Assembly: GCA_028287395.1 (NCBI GenBank)
Contig: JAQBPR010000251.1
Coordinates: 1 to 55,294 of the forward strand
Length of the DNA stretch: 55,294 nt
From: Bacilli bacterium
GTDB taxonomy: Bacteria; Bacillota; Bacilli; Paenibacillales; NBRC-103111
Reading direction: 5' to 3'
Shown: positions 1 to 9,442 of the stretch, in pieces
How positions within the stretch are numbered: the first letter of the stretch is position 1
Layout: every line of letters starts with the position of its first letter
Translations under genes and position numbers: made by a program
The notes under the pieces: model-generated
Told to the model about the DNA's origin: nothing
Database searches by the model: none
What the model saw: only the letters and a program-made list of their open reading frames with translations

Positions 1-579
1 CGTATATTTTTGCTTCAATTCCTCCATGTTTTGATTAAAAAAGCTATTGCTATCCGGGATTAATCCCCATTTATGCGAACCAAGGATTGTCATCATTCCC
101 CCATTCGCAAGGTCCGTATCCTGCAGCGCGATCCATACTGTCATCATGTTGTTTGTACTTGTGCATTGCCAATATCCGTAATCTTGATGCCAGCCTACAT
201 TGCCAACATTGGTTTCTTTATTTCCAACGTTCGGCTTATAAATGACCTGATCATGCCAAAGTCTAATTTCATCGACCCCCAGCAAATCTGCGGAAAGCTC
301 ACCAATGAATGGATCTGTGACTACATTTCGCACCTCATCATTGATCCACCAGCCATTGTCGAATTTACGAAGCGCTTCCGGGTTTCGATTAACCCAATTT
401 CCACCCATCGGATACGCACTACCATCATAATCTCCCGACCATATCCGTTCATGTGCATGCCGTAAGCGTTCAATTTGCTCGTCATCGATTAATTTCGGAC
501 TAATCCAATAGCCATCCCGCTCAAATACTTGCCTGTCTTGCTCTGAGATTTTATAATTTTTTAACGCAGCTTCTGTCAT
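1..579 (-). CDS. Phytanoyl-CoA dioxygenase (PhyH) family protein, C-terminus cut by window edge
   Basis: The minus strand is open from an ATG at 579 to the window edge, giving 193 residues without a stop. A strong ribosome binding site (AAGGAGG) lies about 7 bases upstream of this ATG. The fragment has the PhyH look: the N-terminal FERDGY segment and a WHQDYGYW motif whose His131 and Asp133 should be two of the three iron ligands of the 2-oxoglutarate-dependent oxygenase fold. The distal His and the 2-oxoglutarate-binding Arg lie outside the window. Family members hydroxylate diverse small molecules, so no substrate can be named. It is transcribed divergently from an AraC-type regulator, a common pairing that suggests local control by that regulator (inference). 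Confidence 0.85.
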   Translation of the reverse strand, partial: MTEAALKNYKISEQDRQVFERDGYWISPKLIDDEQIERLRHAHERIWSGDYDGSAYPMGGNWVNRNPEALRKFDNGWWINDEVRNVVTDPFIGELSADLLGVDEIRLWHDQVIYKPNVGNKETNVGNVGWHQDYGYWQCTSTNNMMTVWIALQDTDLANGGMMTILGSHKWGLIPDSNSFFNQNMEELKQKYT

Positions 580-737
580 TTGAAAGCCTCCTTCATATAT
601 TCTGCAATCATCATATCGAAAAATATATGCTTTGACGTTCGTCAAATGATCGAATAGAATGGGAAACATAAGATACGATAGTAAACCTTGCAGCTTAAAA
701 CTTTCAATTTCAATGAACGGAGGCAGGTATTATTGAG

Positions 738-1589
738 ATGACCAGATGGACTTATGATACTTTGATTGAGGGGGAAATTGCCGATGTGCCTGAGTTTGTA
801 TTGCTCGGAAAAGACCAAATTCGGACGGCAATCGGTTTAACTCAGCACGACCATCCAGGCTGCTTTGAATTTGTAATCGTAGAGCGAGGCAAAGCCGGCT
901 GGGAGATAGATAACACGAGCTACGAAACCTTTGCAGGTCAGTTGTTTCATACGCGGCCCGGTGAGCTTCATCGCGGAAATTTAGATGTCATCGAACCAAG
1001 TAAATTTTGGTGGATTATTATAAAAGCCCCACTTCAGGAGGGGTGGTTAAACTTGACCGCAAGCGAAAGAACTAAAATAGAAAAAGCTTTATACAATCTG
1101 CCACGCATTATTACGACAGGTTTGAAACCGATTGAAACACTTAGGCGGCTAAAATATGCTTTGGAAAAACCGGGTCCTTTTCAAAGCATCCATATACGAC
1201 AGTCTTTGATTGACATCCTTTTACTAGCCCTGCAACCCGAAACAGCGTCTTCTGCGGTTGCTGACGACTTGCACCGGATGTTTAATCTGTTGATCGATCG
1301 CATGATGAAATTTCCCGATTGGCGGCCTACTGTTCAGGAGTTAGCAGCTTTTGCGAATGTCAGTTCAGCTCATTTCTATCGCACCTTTCAAAAATATACA
1401 GGACTTTCCCCTATGTCATTTATTGAAAGAAATCGGGTCAAAGAGGCTTGCAATCGACTGACCGTTGGTATTTCGACGATTACAGAAATATCCCATGACC
1501 TTGGTTACCAATCGAGCCAGCATTTTGCAACAGTCTTCAAACGATTTACCGGAATGACGCCAACCCGTTGGAAGAAGGGTTCCGATTGA
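738..1589 (+). CDS. AraC family transcriptional regulator
   Basis: This 283-residue protein has the usual AraC/XylS architecture. An N-terminal cupin-like sensor carries an HDHPGCFEFV stretch (about residues 37-46), and the C-terminus (about 185-280) holds two helix-turn-helix units, with the family signatures ELAAFANVSSAHFYRTFQKYTG and ISHDLGYQSSQHFATVFKR seen as shorter blocks within it. It probably binds a small ligand and activates transcription. It is divergent from the PhyH-family oxygenase, so that gene is the obvious candidate target. The ATG at 738 follows GGAGG at 719-723 with rather long spacing. No operator could be assigned in the 158-base gap between the two genes. Confidence 0.85.
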   Translation: MTRWTYDTLIEGEIADVPEFVLLGKDQIRTAIGLTQHDHPGCFEFVIVERGKAGWEIDNTSYETFAGQLFHTRPGELHRGNLDVIEPSKFWWIIIKAPLQEGWLNLTASERTKIEKALYNLPRIITTGLKPIETLRRLKYALEKPGPFQSIHIRQSLIDILLLALQPETASSAVADDLHRMFNLLIDRMMKFPDWRPTVQELAAFANVSSAHFYRTFQKYTGLSPMSFIERNRVKEACNRLTVGISTITEISHDLGYQSSQHFATVFKRFTGMTPTRWKKGSD

Positions 1590-1788
1590 ATCAAACCAGA
1601 GTATTACTTCAAGTCGATTCATATTAACATAACCTTTTCAGATTTTATTGGAAATGTGGTAAAATAATTACGAACCTATGAAGGCTGAAAAGTATCTTAA
1701 AGAAACAACGGCATTAGGGATTCAGAAAGACTGCAAAACAAGCAGCAAAGCAAGCGAAGAATAATACTTAACCATATAGAGGTCGTTC

Positions 1789-2028
1789 ATGATGAAGAAG
1801 CTAGCCAAGGCGCCTGTTCACTTTTATCGAAAATTCATTTCGCCGCTTAAACCGCCTACGTGCCGGTTTTATCCGACCTGCTCGGAATATGCATTGGAAG
1901 CGATTGAAGTGCACGGCCCTTGGAGAGGCTCCATTCTTGCAGCAAAACGCATTGGTAAATGCCATCCGTTTCATCCTGGCGGGATTGATAAAGTACCTCC
2001 ATTGAAGCACCCGAAGCAGCCGACTTGA
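1789..2028 (+). CDS. yidD: Membrane protein insertion efficiency factor YidD
   Basis: A 79-residue protein with the YidD signature: an amphipathic N-terminus ([18 protein letters not shown]) followed by [16 protein letters not shown] and [10 protein letters not shown], with three conserved cysteines. YidD is a small inner-membrane-associated factor that assists YidC-dependent insertion of membrane proteins. In many bacteria it sits in the rpmH-rnpA-yidC cluster; here it stands alone ahead of metG. The ORF starts ATG-ATG; the first is taken because AGAGGTCG lies upstream, although the ribosome binding site is weak. A terminator overlaps its stop codon. Confidence 0.88.
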   Translation: MMKKLAKAPVHFYRKFISPLKPPTCRFYPTCSEYALEAIEVHGPWRGSILAAKRIGKCHPFHPGGIDKVPPLKHPKQPT

Positions 2029-2046
2029 CATTGCCAGTCGGTTTTA
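2020..2046 (+). terminator. Rho-independent terminator after yidD
   Basis: CCGACT (2020-2025) pairs with AGTCGG (2036-2041) and is followed by TTTT. The left arm overlaps the yidD stop codon. The stem is only 6 bp, so termination may be partial. Confidence 0.5.
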
Positions 2047-2054
2047 GGTATATT
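2025..2054 (+). promoter_or_regulatory. Sigma-A promoter of metG
   Basis: A perfect -35 TTGACA (2025-2030) and a -10 TATATT (2049-2054) are separated by 18 bases, placing the transcript start near 2061, just ahead of the T-box leader. The -35 box overlaps the yidD stop codon and the loop of its terminator. A second TATAAT at 2058-2063 is too far from the -35 box. Confidence 0.6.
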
Positions 2055-2084
2055 TTCTATAATCGAATGGTTTGTTTCAATGAA

Positions 2085-2370
2085 GGGATAAGTACATCGC
2101 ATGGCCTATAACAGAGAGCCGGAGCAGCTGAAAACCGGTATAGGGGACGCTTTAGAACATGGTCCTGGAGAATTCGCTCATGAGCGTAAGCTGTAAACTG
2201 TAGGCTGAGGTAAATGAACGACGTGTTCCGACGTTAAAAGGAAGATCAATATAAGTTGAATTACTTCAGCTTATGTAGACCGTTGAGCCCTCCATTCGCG
2301 AGTTTGAGGGAAATCTGGGTGGTACCGCGTGAGCCAAGCTCTCGTCCCAATTAGGATGAGGGCTTTTTGT
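2085..2370 (+). promoter_or_regulatory. T-box riboswitch, methionine specifier
   Basis: The leader has the landmarks of a tRNA-sensing T-box. These are a Stem I start with an AGTA loop-E element (2091-2094), an AGAGAG bulge (2113-2118), a specifier loop reading GAAC-AUG-G with the AUG at 2159-2161, and the T-box core GGGTGGTACCGCG at 2317-2329. The competing terminator is a 12-bp stem, 2336-2347 with 2354-2365, followed by TTTT. Uncharged tRNA-Met would stabilise the antiterminator and allow metG expression. The specifier agrees with the downstream gene, which supports the reading independently. Confidence 0.92.
2336..2369 (+). terminator. T-box-controlled terminator ahead of metG
   Basis: The arms AAGCTCTCGTCC (2336-2347) and GGATGAGGGCTT (2354-2365) pair over 12 positions with two G-U wobbles, followed by a T run. 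The left arm lies immediately after the T-box core, as expected for the mutually exclusive terminator form. Confidence 0.85.
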
Positions 2371-2376
2371 GTTTAA

Positions 2377-4395
<2,019 letters not shown>

Positions 4396-4445
4396 TTGTT
4401 GACTTGCGATGCAAGGTTCTCGAGAAAGCTTAAGGAGTGTTTACT

Positions 4446-5159
4446 TTGGCACATGTGAATGTATGGTTTGCTTTTTGGGCAGGGATTGGATCGTTTGTCT
4501 CTCCTTGTTGTTTGCCGTTGTATCCGTCATTTCTTTCCTATATCACCGGTATTTCCGTCAATCAGCTTAAAAATGGTGAAAATTCGCGAGAAATCAAAAT
4601 TCGCACGATGACGCATGCCTTATTTTTTATTCTCGGATTTACAATCATTTTTATGATTATAGGTTTTGGTGCGGGTACGATAGCAGATAAATTTCTTGAT
4701 TACAGAGATCTCATTCGCCAAATAGCTGCTGTTTTAATCCTGATGATGGGATTAGTGATGCTTGGTATTTTTCAGCCGATGTGGCTGATGAAGGAAAGAA
4801 AGCTGCAATTCAAAATCAAGCCGGTTGGATACTTAGGCTCTGTTTTGATCGGAATGGGGTTTGCAGCTGGTTGGTCTCCTTGTATGGGCCCGATGTTAGC
4901 TGCGATCATTGCATTGGCTGCAACCGAGCCGGGAACTTGGTTTTTTATGATTGCAGCTTATTCACTCGGATTCGCGATTCCATTTTTTGTGCTTTCATTC
5001 TTTATAGGTTCGACCAAATGGATATTGCGTTATTCTGCTATATTGATGAAAATCGGTGGAGCCTTAATGATTCTCATTTCTATATTGCTTTACACGGATG
5101 AAATGACGCGAATTACGATTTGGTTCAATGCGAACACGCCAAGCTGGCTGAAATTTTAA
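4446..5159 (+). CDS. ccdA: Cytochrome c biogenesis protein CcdA (DsbD family)
   Basis: A polytopic protein of about 237 residues with around six hydrophobic segments. Two cysteine-proline motifs, SPCCLPLYPS near the N-terminus and GWSPCMGP in the middle, carry the thiol pair that CcdA/DsbD proteins use to pass reducing equivalents from cytoplasmic thioredoxin across the membrane. In Bacillus this supports cytochrome c maturation and thiol reduction during sporulation. The in-frame GTG at 4437 lies inside the ribosome binding site AAGGAG (4432-4437), so the TTG at 4446, eight bases after it, is the better start. It converges on splB with a 4-base overlap of the stops and no terminator between. 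Confidence 0.9.
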   Translation: MAHVNVWFAFWAGIGSFVSPCCLPLYPSFLSYITGISVNQLKNGENSREIKIRTMTHALFFILGFTIIFMIIGFGAGTIADKFLDYRDLIRQIAAVLILMMGLVMLGIFQPMWLMKERKLQFKIKPVGYLGSVLIGMGFAAGWSPCMGPMLAAIIALAATEPGTWFFMIAAYSLGFAIPFFVLSFFIGSTKWILRYSAILMKIGGALMILISILLYTDEMTRITIWFNANTPSWLKF

Positions 5160-6214
5160 GTGAAATAGTCGATGCGGGCTTCGGGAAATTTGGCGAAAAT
5201 GTGCTCCGTTAGAAATTCGCGTAATGCGGTCGCTTGCTCGTCGGGATATACATATTTACCTCGGCCGTACTTTCCCCATTTATACTTTCTTTTGGCTTCG
5301 TCCATCTCGAGCTTTGTTTTTGGATAACGCTGTTCAATGACTCTTTTAGCTGTTTTCGTAAAGCGATGCTGGATTAACTCAAAGGTTAATGTCGGGATTG
5401 CTGTTTTAGGTACAGATGCTTGTAATTTTTCTAACAGGTTTGCATAGCCTTCTTCCCAGCCCTCATACCAGATAATAGGCGCAATGATGAATCCCAGCGG
5501 ATAGCCAGCGCCAGCAATTTTCGCCGCACCTTCAATCCGTTCCGCGAAACTTGATGTTCCAGGTTCAAAATGGCGGATGACATAATCAGCATTTACACTA
5601 AAACGAATACGTGTATGACCATTATGCTGAAGATGAAGCAAAGGTTCAACATGCTGGAACTTTGTAACAAATCGCAAACGGCCCTTTTCTTGCTTGGCCA
5701 TAAACTCAATTAATTCTTGCAGCGAGCCTGAAATATGCTCAAGTCCCACGGGATCAGACGTACATGCTGCTTCAAAACGAGTTATTTCTGGAAGACGCTC
5801 ATCAATATATTTTTGCGCAGCTTCGATAATATCCTCGGTATTTACGTATATCCGTATATAAGGCTTGGCCCCAAGCGTTGTCTGTAAATAACAATAATGG
5901 CAATGGGCCATACAACCTGTTGCGATCGGAATCGCATATTCTGCTGAAGGCTTGGATTGCTCGAATTTCAATGTTTTACGTATACCAACCACTAGAGTTC
6001 TTTTGGCTATACGGTATTTTTCTAATTCTGAATCACCTGGTAAATTTGTAATTCGATTATGTGAAGTCGTTTGGCGAATGGGAAGTCCCTGCTTCTGAGC
6101 CCAAGCATAAATGCGTTGTCCTTTGGGATATTGCAATGCATCTGGTTCGAAATATACAATTTCCGGCATAAATAATGACGTGCTTGTGGATCGAGTTAAA
6201 ACTTCTGTAGTCAC
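5156..6214 (-). CDS. splB: Spore photoproduct lyase
   Basis: A 352-residue radical SAM enzyme that reverts the 5-thyminyl-5,6-dihydrothymine photoproduct formed by UV in spore DNA. The [4Fe-4S] ligands are Cys101, Cys105 and Cys108 (GCMAHCHYCY). Cys151, in FEAACTSDP, aligns with the hydrogen-donor cysteine (Cys141) of the Bacillus enzyme. The length matches SplB (about 342). The start is a GTG preceded by AAGGAGGG at 9 bases. It is a spore-specific repair gene, normally sigma-G dependent; the upstream DNA is AT-rich but a sigma-G promoter could not be fixed with confidence. There is no splA upstream. Confidence 0.95.
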   Translation of the reverse strand: MTTEVLTRSTSTSLFMPEIVYFEPDALQYPKGQRIYAWAQKQGLPIRQTTSHNRITNLPGDSELEKYRIAKRTLVVGIRKTLKFEQSKPSAEYAIPIATGCMAHCHYCYLQTTLGAKPYIRIYVNTEDIIEAAQKYIDERLPEITRFEAACTSDPVGLEHISGSLQELIEFMAKQEKGRLRFVTKFQHVEPLLHLQHNGHTRIRFSVNADYVIRHFEPGTSSFAERIEGAAKIAGAGYPLGFIIAPIIWYEGWEEGYANLLEKLQASVPKTAIPTLTFELIQHRFTKTAKRVIEQRYPKTKLEMDEAKRKYKWGKYGRGKYVYPDEQATALREFLTEHIFAKFPEARIDYFT

Positions 6215-6412
6215 GAGGTTTAGCCCTCCTTATATTTGAGCTTATACCCCTTTATTCTGCCTAAGTATATAAATTGCGACACATGGGAAATTCAGCTTTC
6301 AAAAACTGGATTCGCATTGGAATATGTCTTGCTTTGTTTCACTTAAATGGTTTATCATACATAGAGTGCTTTTTAGTAGAATGCGAATGCTTAACTTTTA
6401 GGAGGAACACGG

Positions 6413-6835
6413 ATGGCCACGCCAAGTATGGAAGATTATCTAGAGCGTATATATAAGCTTATTGATGAAAAAGGCTATGCGCGAGTATCCGACATTGCTG
6501 AGGGTCTGCAAGTTCATCCGTCTTCGGTAACGAAAATGATTCAAAAGCTGGATAAAGACCATTATTTGGTCTATGAAAAATACCGCGGTTTAATTCTTAC
6601 ACCAAAGGGCAAAAAGATGGGCAAGCGATTAATGGATCGCCATCATTTGCTTGAGGAATTTTTGACCGTTATTGGTGTTCAAGAAGGCAATATATATGGT
6701 GATGTGGAAGGAATTGAACACCATCTTAGCTGGGATTCGATTACTTGTATTGAGACATTACTGGAGTTTTTCCGCAGAAATCCAACACGAGTTGCAGATT
6801 TAAAGCAAATTCGTAATGAAATAGAACAAGATTAA
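6413..6835 (+). CDS. mntR: Manganese-dependent transcriptional regulator MntR (DtxR family)
   Basis: A 140-residue DtxR/MntR repressor closely resembling Bacillus MntR. It has an N-terminal winged helix ([22 protein letters not shown]) and an alpha-helical dimerisation domain, and lacks the SH3-like domain of iron-type DtxR. The Mn(II) ligands of the Bacillus protein are conserved at the same numbers: Asp8, Glu11, His77, Glu99, Glu102 and His103. It represses Mn uptake genes when Mn is replete and can activate efflux genes. No Mn transporter lies nearby, so its targets are elsewhere. AGGAGG sits upstream of the ATG. Confidence 0.95.
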   Translation: MATPSMEDYLERIYKLIDEKGYARVSDIAEGLQVHPSSVTKMIQKLDKDHYLVYEKYRGLILTPKGKKMGKRLMDRHHLLEEFLTVIGVQEGNIYGDVEGIEHHLSWDSITCIETLLEFFRRNPTRVADLKQIRNEIEQD

Positions 6836-6864
6836 TCTATACGGATTTCCTTTAAGAGTGTAGT

Positions 6865-6917
6865 ACAAAGTATAGCTAGGTTGCGTTATGAATATGCTTT
6901 CCAGCCTCAGTTGAAAA
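6865..6917 (+). repeat. Intergenic repeat family 1, half-unit copy A
   Basis: This stretch, starting AAAGTATAGCTAGG and running through ATGCTTTCCAGCCTCAGTTGAAAA, matches the reverse complement of the right ends of three other intergenic elements at about 10.7, 12.7 and 27.65 kb. Here only one half is present; it runs straight into the terminator between mntR and the convergent small gene. Confidence 0.6.
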
Positions 6918-6966
6918 AGACTGTTCTTCAAGTAGTTTAACTACTTAAAGGACAGTCTTTAATTTT
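6915..6966. terminator. Bidirectional terminator between mntR and the convergent small membrane-protein gene
   Basis: AAAGACTGTTCTT (from 6917) pairs with AAGGACAGTCTTT (to 6960), with the inner arms AAGTAGTT and AACTACTT extending the stem around a short loop. An A run precedes it and T-rich DNA follows, so it can act on both strands. Confidence 0.75.
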
Positions 6967-6991
6967 GTACTGGAAATTGTTTTATAATCGT

Positions 6992-7279
6992 TTAATGGAA
7001 TTTCGGTGTATCATCGTCCGATGGGTTTTTATTGCCCTGTATGACACGAAAAGGCGTCGGTTTTTTCTTTTCGCGCGGCTTTCCTTGGTACGAATAGGAT
7101 GATTGATTCGCGCCACCTCGATCATAACGCTTGGGCGGAAATTTATATAAAGCAAAAATAATGCCGAATACAACAATCGGAATAATATAGCTCGATGGTG
7201 AAGAAATAATTTTGGCGAGAAGTCCAATTGCGATTAGCGCAAGGATAATGTAAGCCGATACTGAAAAACGACGTTTCAT
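6992..7279 (-). CDS. Small two-helix membrane protein of unknown function
   Basis: The preferred start is the ATG at 7279, directly behind GGGAGGG, giving 95 residues; an upstream in-frame ATG at 7312 lacks a ribosome binding site. Two hydrophobic segments (about residues 8-24 and 29-46) are followed by a basic, Ser/Gln/Lys-rich cytoplasmic tail ending in an acidic cluster near NPSDDDTPK. No enzymatic motif is visible and I do not recognise the family beyond similarity to short proteins found in Paenibacillus. It lies downstream of and in the same direction as yqhQ. Repeat family 2 sits immediately before its ribosome binding site. Confidence 0.7.
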   Translation of the reverse strand: MKRRFSVSAYIILALIAIGLLAKIISSPSSYIIPIVVFGIIFALYKFPPKRYDRGGANQSSYSYQGKPREKKKPTPFRVIQGNKNPSDDDTPKFH

Positions 7280-7299
7280 TTGAAAACCCTCCCTAAAGT

Positions 7300-7357
7300 T
7301 TTGCGTAAGCATAAACTAAGTTACGCGATTTTTGCAAAACTGGCATCGTAAGCATAA
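7300..7357 (-). repeat. Intergenic repeat family 2 upstream of a ribosome binding site (minus strand)
   Basis: Read on the minus strand, this contains TTATGCTTACGATGCCAG, TTTTGC, then AACTTAGTTTATGCTTACG, ending just before the GGGAGGG of the small membrane-protein gene. The same two-unit arrangement recurs on the plus strand at 22949-23020 before the Asp23-family gene. Confidence 0.6.
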
Positions 7358-7358
7358 T

Positions 7359-8330
7359 TTAGCTTTGTAAGTCAATTTCTCGCATGCGGTTAAAGGAAGC
7401 AATGGAAACCTCCACTTGTGCGTCTAACGGTTGTTTAGTTGTTAGCTTTTGCAACCATAAGCCCGGATATCCTAAATAACGAAGCACGGGAACATCACGA
7501 AGCGCATTTGTGAAGCGCAACGCCTCATAAGAAACACCGATTACAACTGGCAATAGCACAATTCGCTCAATTAACCGTTCTACAATGGAATGATATGGCA
7601 CAAAAGAATAAACAATGACACCAATGATGACAGAAAGAATAATAAAACTGCTGCCGCAACGGTAATGCAGTGTGTTGAATCTTTGCACATTGGGAATGGT
7701 CAGTTCAAGGCCTGCTTCATAGGCACTAATTACCTTATGTTCTGCGCCATGATATTGGAACAATCTTTTGATTAAAGGAGTCAAAGAAATGACGTAAATA
7801 TAACCGACCAGAAAAATGATTTTTATAATGCCTTCGATAAAATTATGCAGAACCTGTGTATCAAAAAGGTTTTTAAAAGAAATCTCTTCAATAAGTGTGG
7901 GAAGAAGCGTGAAAAATAACATTCCAAAAGCGAATGAGATGACACCCACAACCGCAACGCCTAAGTACAATGATATTTTTCCGAAAAAAGAGGGCTCTTC
8001 TTCCTTTACCTCGCCTTCATCTTCCGCATAAACTTCCGCAGAAAAATTCAAATGCTGAGAGCCTTTGGCGCTGGCTTCGATGATCGCGACCAGTCCGCGT
8101 AAAAAAGGGACCTTTTTCAAATTGCGTACCCAAGTCTTTTCTGTCTTTGGTACTTCCAAGAAGCTTATTTCATTATTTTTATGACGAACCGCTGTTACAT
8201 GCACCGACCGTCCAGCGAACATAACCCCTTCAATCACGGCTTGTCCTCCATAAATGCTATTGCTTTGAGACAAAAAGCTCACCTTCTTTTCCAATGATGT
8301 TCTGAAACCACTGCTCTGATTAGAGTCCAT
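7359..8330 (-). CDS. yqhQ: DUF1385 membrane protein YqhQ
   Basis: A 323-residue polytopic protein with the DUF1385 signature GGQAVIEGVMFAGR near the N-terminus and YHGAEHKVISAYE in the centre. Four to five hydrophobic segments lie between about residues 125 and 290. The molecular function is not established. Its place beside yqhR and the aroQ-yqhT-efp block reproduces the Bacillus subtilis yqhQ-yqhR-yqhS-yqhT-efp order, with yqhQ divergent from yqhR. The conserved His-containing motifs could bind metal, but this is speculation. Confidence 0.88.
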   Translation of the reverse strand: MDSNQSSGFRTSLEKKVSFLSQSNSIYGGQAVIEGVMFAGRSVHVTAVRHKNNEISFLEVPKTEKTWVRNLKKVPFLRGLVAIIEASAKGSQHLNFSAEVYAEDEGEVKEEEPSFFGKISLYLGVAVVGVISFAFGMLFFTLLPTLIEEISFKNLFDTQVLHNFIEGIIKIIFLVGYIYVISLTPLIKRLFQYHGAEHKVISAYEAGLELTIPNVQRFNTLHYRCGSSFIILSVIIGVIVYSFVPYHSIVERLIERIVLLPVVIGVSYEALRFTNALRDVPVLRYLGYPGLWLQKLTTKQPLDAQVEVSIASFNRMREIDLQS

Positions 8331-8447
8331 TAGGCTTCTAATATACTATTGTAACGAATTTGCACTTGAAATGCCACTTGTTAATCGTTTCCGCACATCT
8401 CGTGCATACTAATGGCAGTTATGGATTAAACCGAAGGGAAGAATGGG

Positions 8448-8915
8448 ATGGTTAAAAAGACCAATAAAGCTTACTACGCGTTATACATAGGTTTTTTTGC
8501 CGGCATCGTTTGGGGTGGATTAAAGCTAATCGAATTTGGGATCAAATTTACAAATATACCTCCCGGCTTTTTACTGGATCCATTCTTTAAGCATGCCTAT
8601 CTTGCTACATGGCCTGGGATGCTCTTGGGATGGGGAACCTTTATTTTGTTTTCAATTATGGCTGCTGCTATCTATATGGCACTGTTGAGAAAAATGAAAG
8701 GACCTTGGATTGGTGTAGCCTATGGTGTGGTTTGGTGGCTCTTGATCTACCAGCTGATCGGACCGATTACGGGTATGGTTCCGAATTTGTTTGGGATGGA
8801 TCGAAATTCTTTTGTCACTGATTTATGCTTATTTATTTTATGGGGATTGTTTATAGGTTATTCTATTGTGATGGAATTTACGGATGAACAAAGCCGCGAG
8901 CCAATGAGCAAATAA
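8448..8915 (+). CDS. yqhR: YqhR family membrane protein
   Basis: A 155-residue protein with four predicted membrane helices (about 9-29, 60-84, 91-112, 121-143) and tryptophan- and glycine-rich helices such as FFAGIVWGGLKLIEFG. It matches the YqhR family by size, topology and position between yqhQ and aroQ. The function is unknown. The ATG at 8448 follows GAAGGGA at good spacing. The gene is divergent from yqhQ; a promoter probably lies in the 117-base gap but was not resolved. Confidence 0.82.
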   Translation: MVKKTNKAYYALYIGFFAGIVWGGLKLIEFGIKFTNIPPGFLLDPFFKHAYLATWPGMLLGWGTFILFSIMAAAIYMALLRKMKGPWIGVAYGVVWWLLIYQLIGPITGMVPNLFGMDRNSFVTDLCLFILWGLFIGYSIVMEFTDEQSREPMSK

Positions 8916-8924
8916 GAAAAGCTA

Positions 8925-8952
8925 TTCAAACCGTGGCTTCCTGTGGTAAAAT
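8925..8952 (+). promoter_or_regulatory. Candidate sigma-A promoter for aroQ
   Basis: TTCAAA (8925-8930) and TAAAAT (8947-8952) are separated by 16 bases, ending about 40 bases upstream of the aroQ start. The match is moderate. Confidence 0.35.
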
Positions 8953-8993
8953 GTCTACGTTAAAAAGAAGCAGGATCGGTCGGGTGGTTCCGC

Positions 8994-9437
8994 ATGAAAA
9001 AAGTATTGGTTTTGCATGGTCCAAATTTAAATATGTTGGGAATTCGCGAACCGGCTGTTTATGGTTCTGTTACATTTGCGACAATTGAGCATAACCTTGT
9101 CCGTTTGGCTGAGCAGCATTCCATTGAATTGGAGAGCTTCCAATCGAATCATGAAGGTGAGCTGATAGATCAGATACATAAAGCTTACGGCGTGAAGGAT
9201 GGAATTCTGATCAACCCTGGCGCATTTACGCATTATAGCTATGCGATTCGTGATGCGCTTAGCGCAGTGAGTTTACCCGCTGTTGAGATTCATTTATCGA
9301 ATATTCATAAAAGGGAGGCTTTCCGACACCAGTCGGTCACTGCCCCTGTAGTAGTCGGTCAAATTGCCGGTTTTGGAGCTTACAGCTATGAACTTGGGCT
9401 GCTGGCACTATTGCAGCACTTACACGAAAATGGGTGA
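8994..9437 (+). CDS. aroQ: 3-dehydroquinate dehydratase, type II
   Basis: A 147-residue type II dehydroquinase, the third step of the shikimate pathway. The signature [17 protein letters not shown] carries the catalytic Tyr23 on the mobile lid. [16 protein letters not shown] and [12 protein letters not shown] supply the substrate-binding Asn and catalytic His. The family length is about 145-150 and the enzyme is a dodecamer. The ATG at 8994 has GGGTGG upstream. Its stop overlaps the start region of the downstream M24 peptidase gene, so the two are translationally coupled, as in the Bacillus yqhS-yqhT pair. Confidence 0.95.
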   Translation: MKKVLVLHGPNLNMLGIREPAVYGSVTFATIEHNLVRLAEQHSIELESFQSNHEGELIDQIHKAYGVKDGILINPGAFTHYSYAIRDALSAVSLPAVEIHLSNIHKREAFRHQSVTAPVVVGQIAGFGAYSYELGLLALLQHLHENG

Positions 9438-9442
9438 TTGAG

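Noticed and set aside
73-465. 130-codon plus-strand frame
   Set aside because: It is the shadow of the PhyH-family gene on the minus strand, which has the family motifs and a ribosome binding site.
1678-1764. 28-codon frame upstream of yidD
   Set aside because: There is no ribosome binding site and the sequence is low in complexity; it is probably untranslated leader.
2058-2063. TATAAT as the metG -10 box
   Set aside because: It lies 27 bases from the perfect TTGACA, and no -35 sits at proper distance; TATATT at 2049 is better placed.
6274-6456. 60-codon frame upstream of mntR
   Set aside because: It overlaps the mntR start, has no ribosome binding site and no recognisable protein features.
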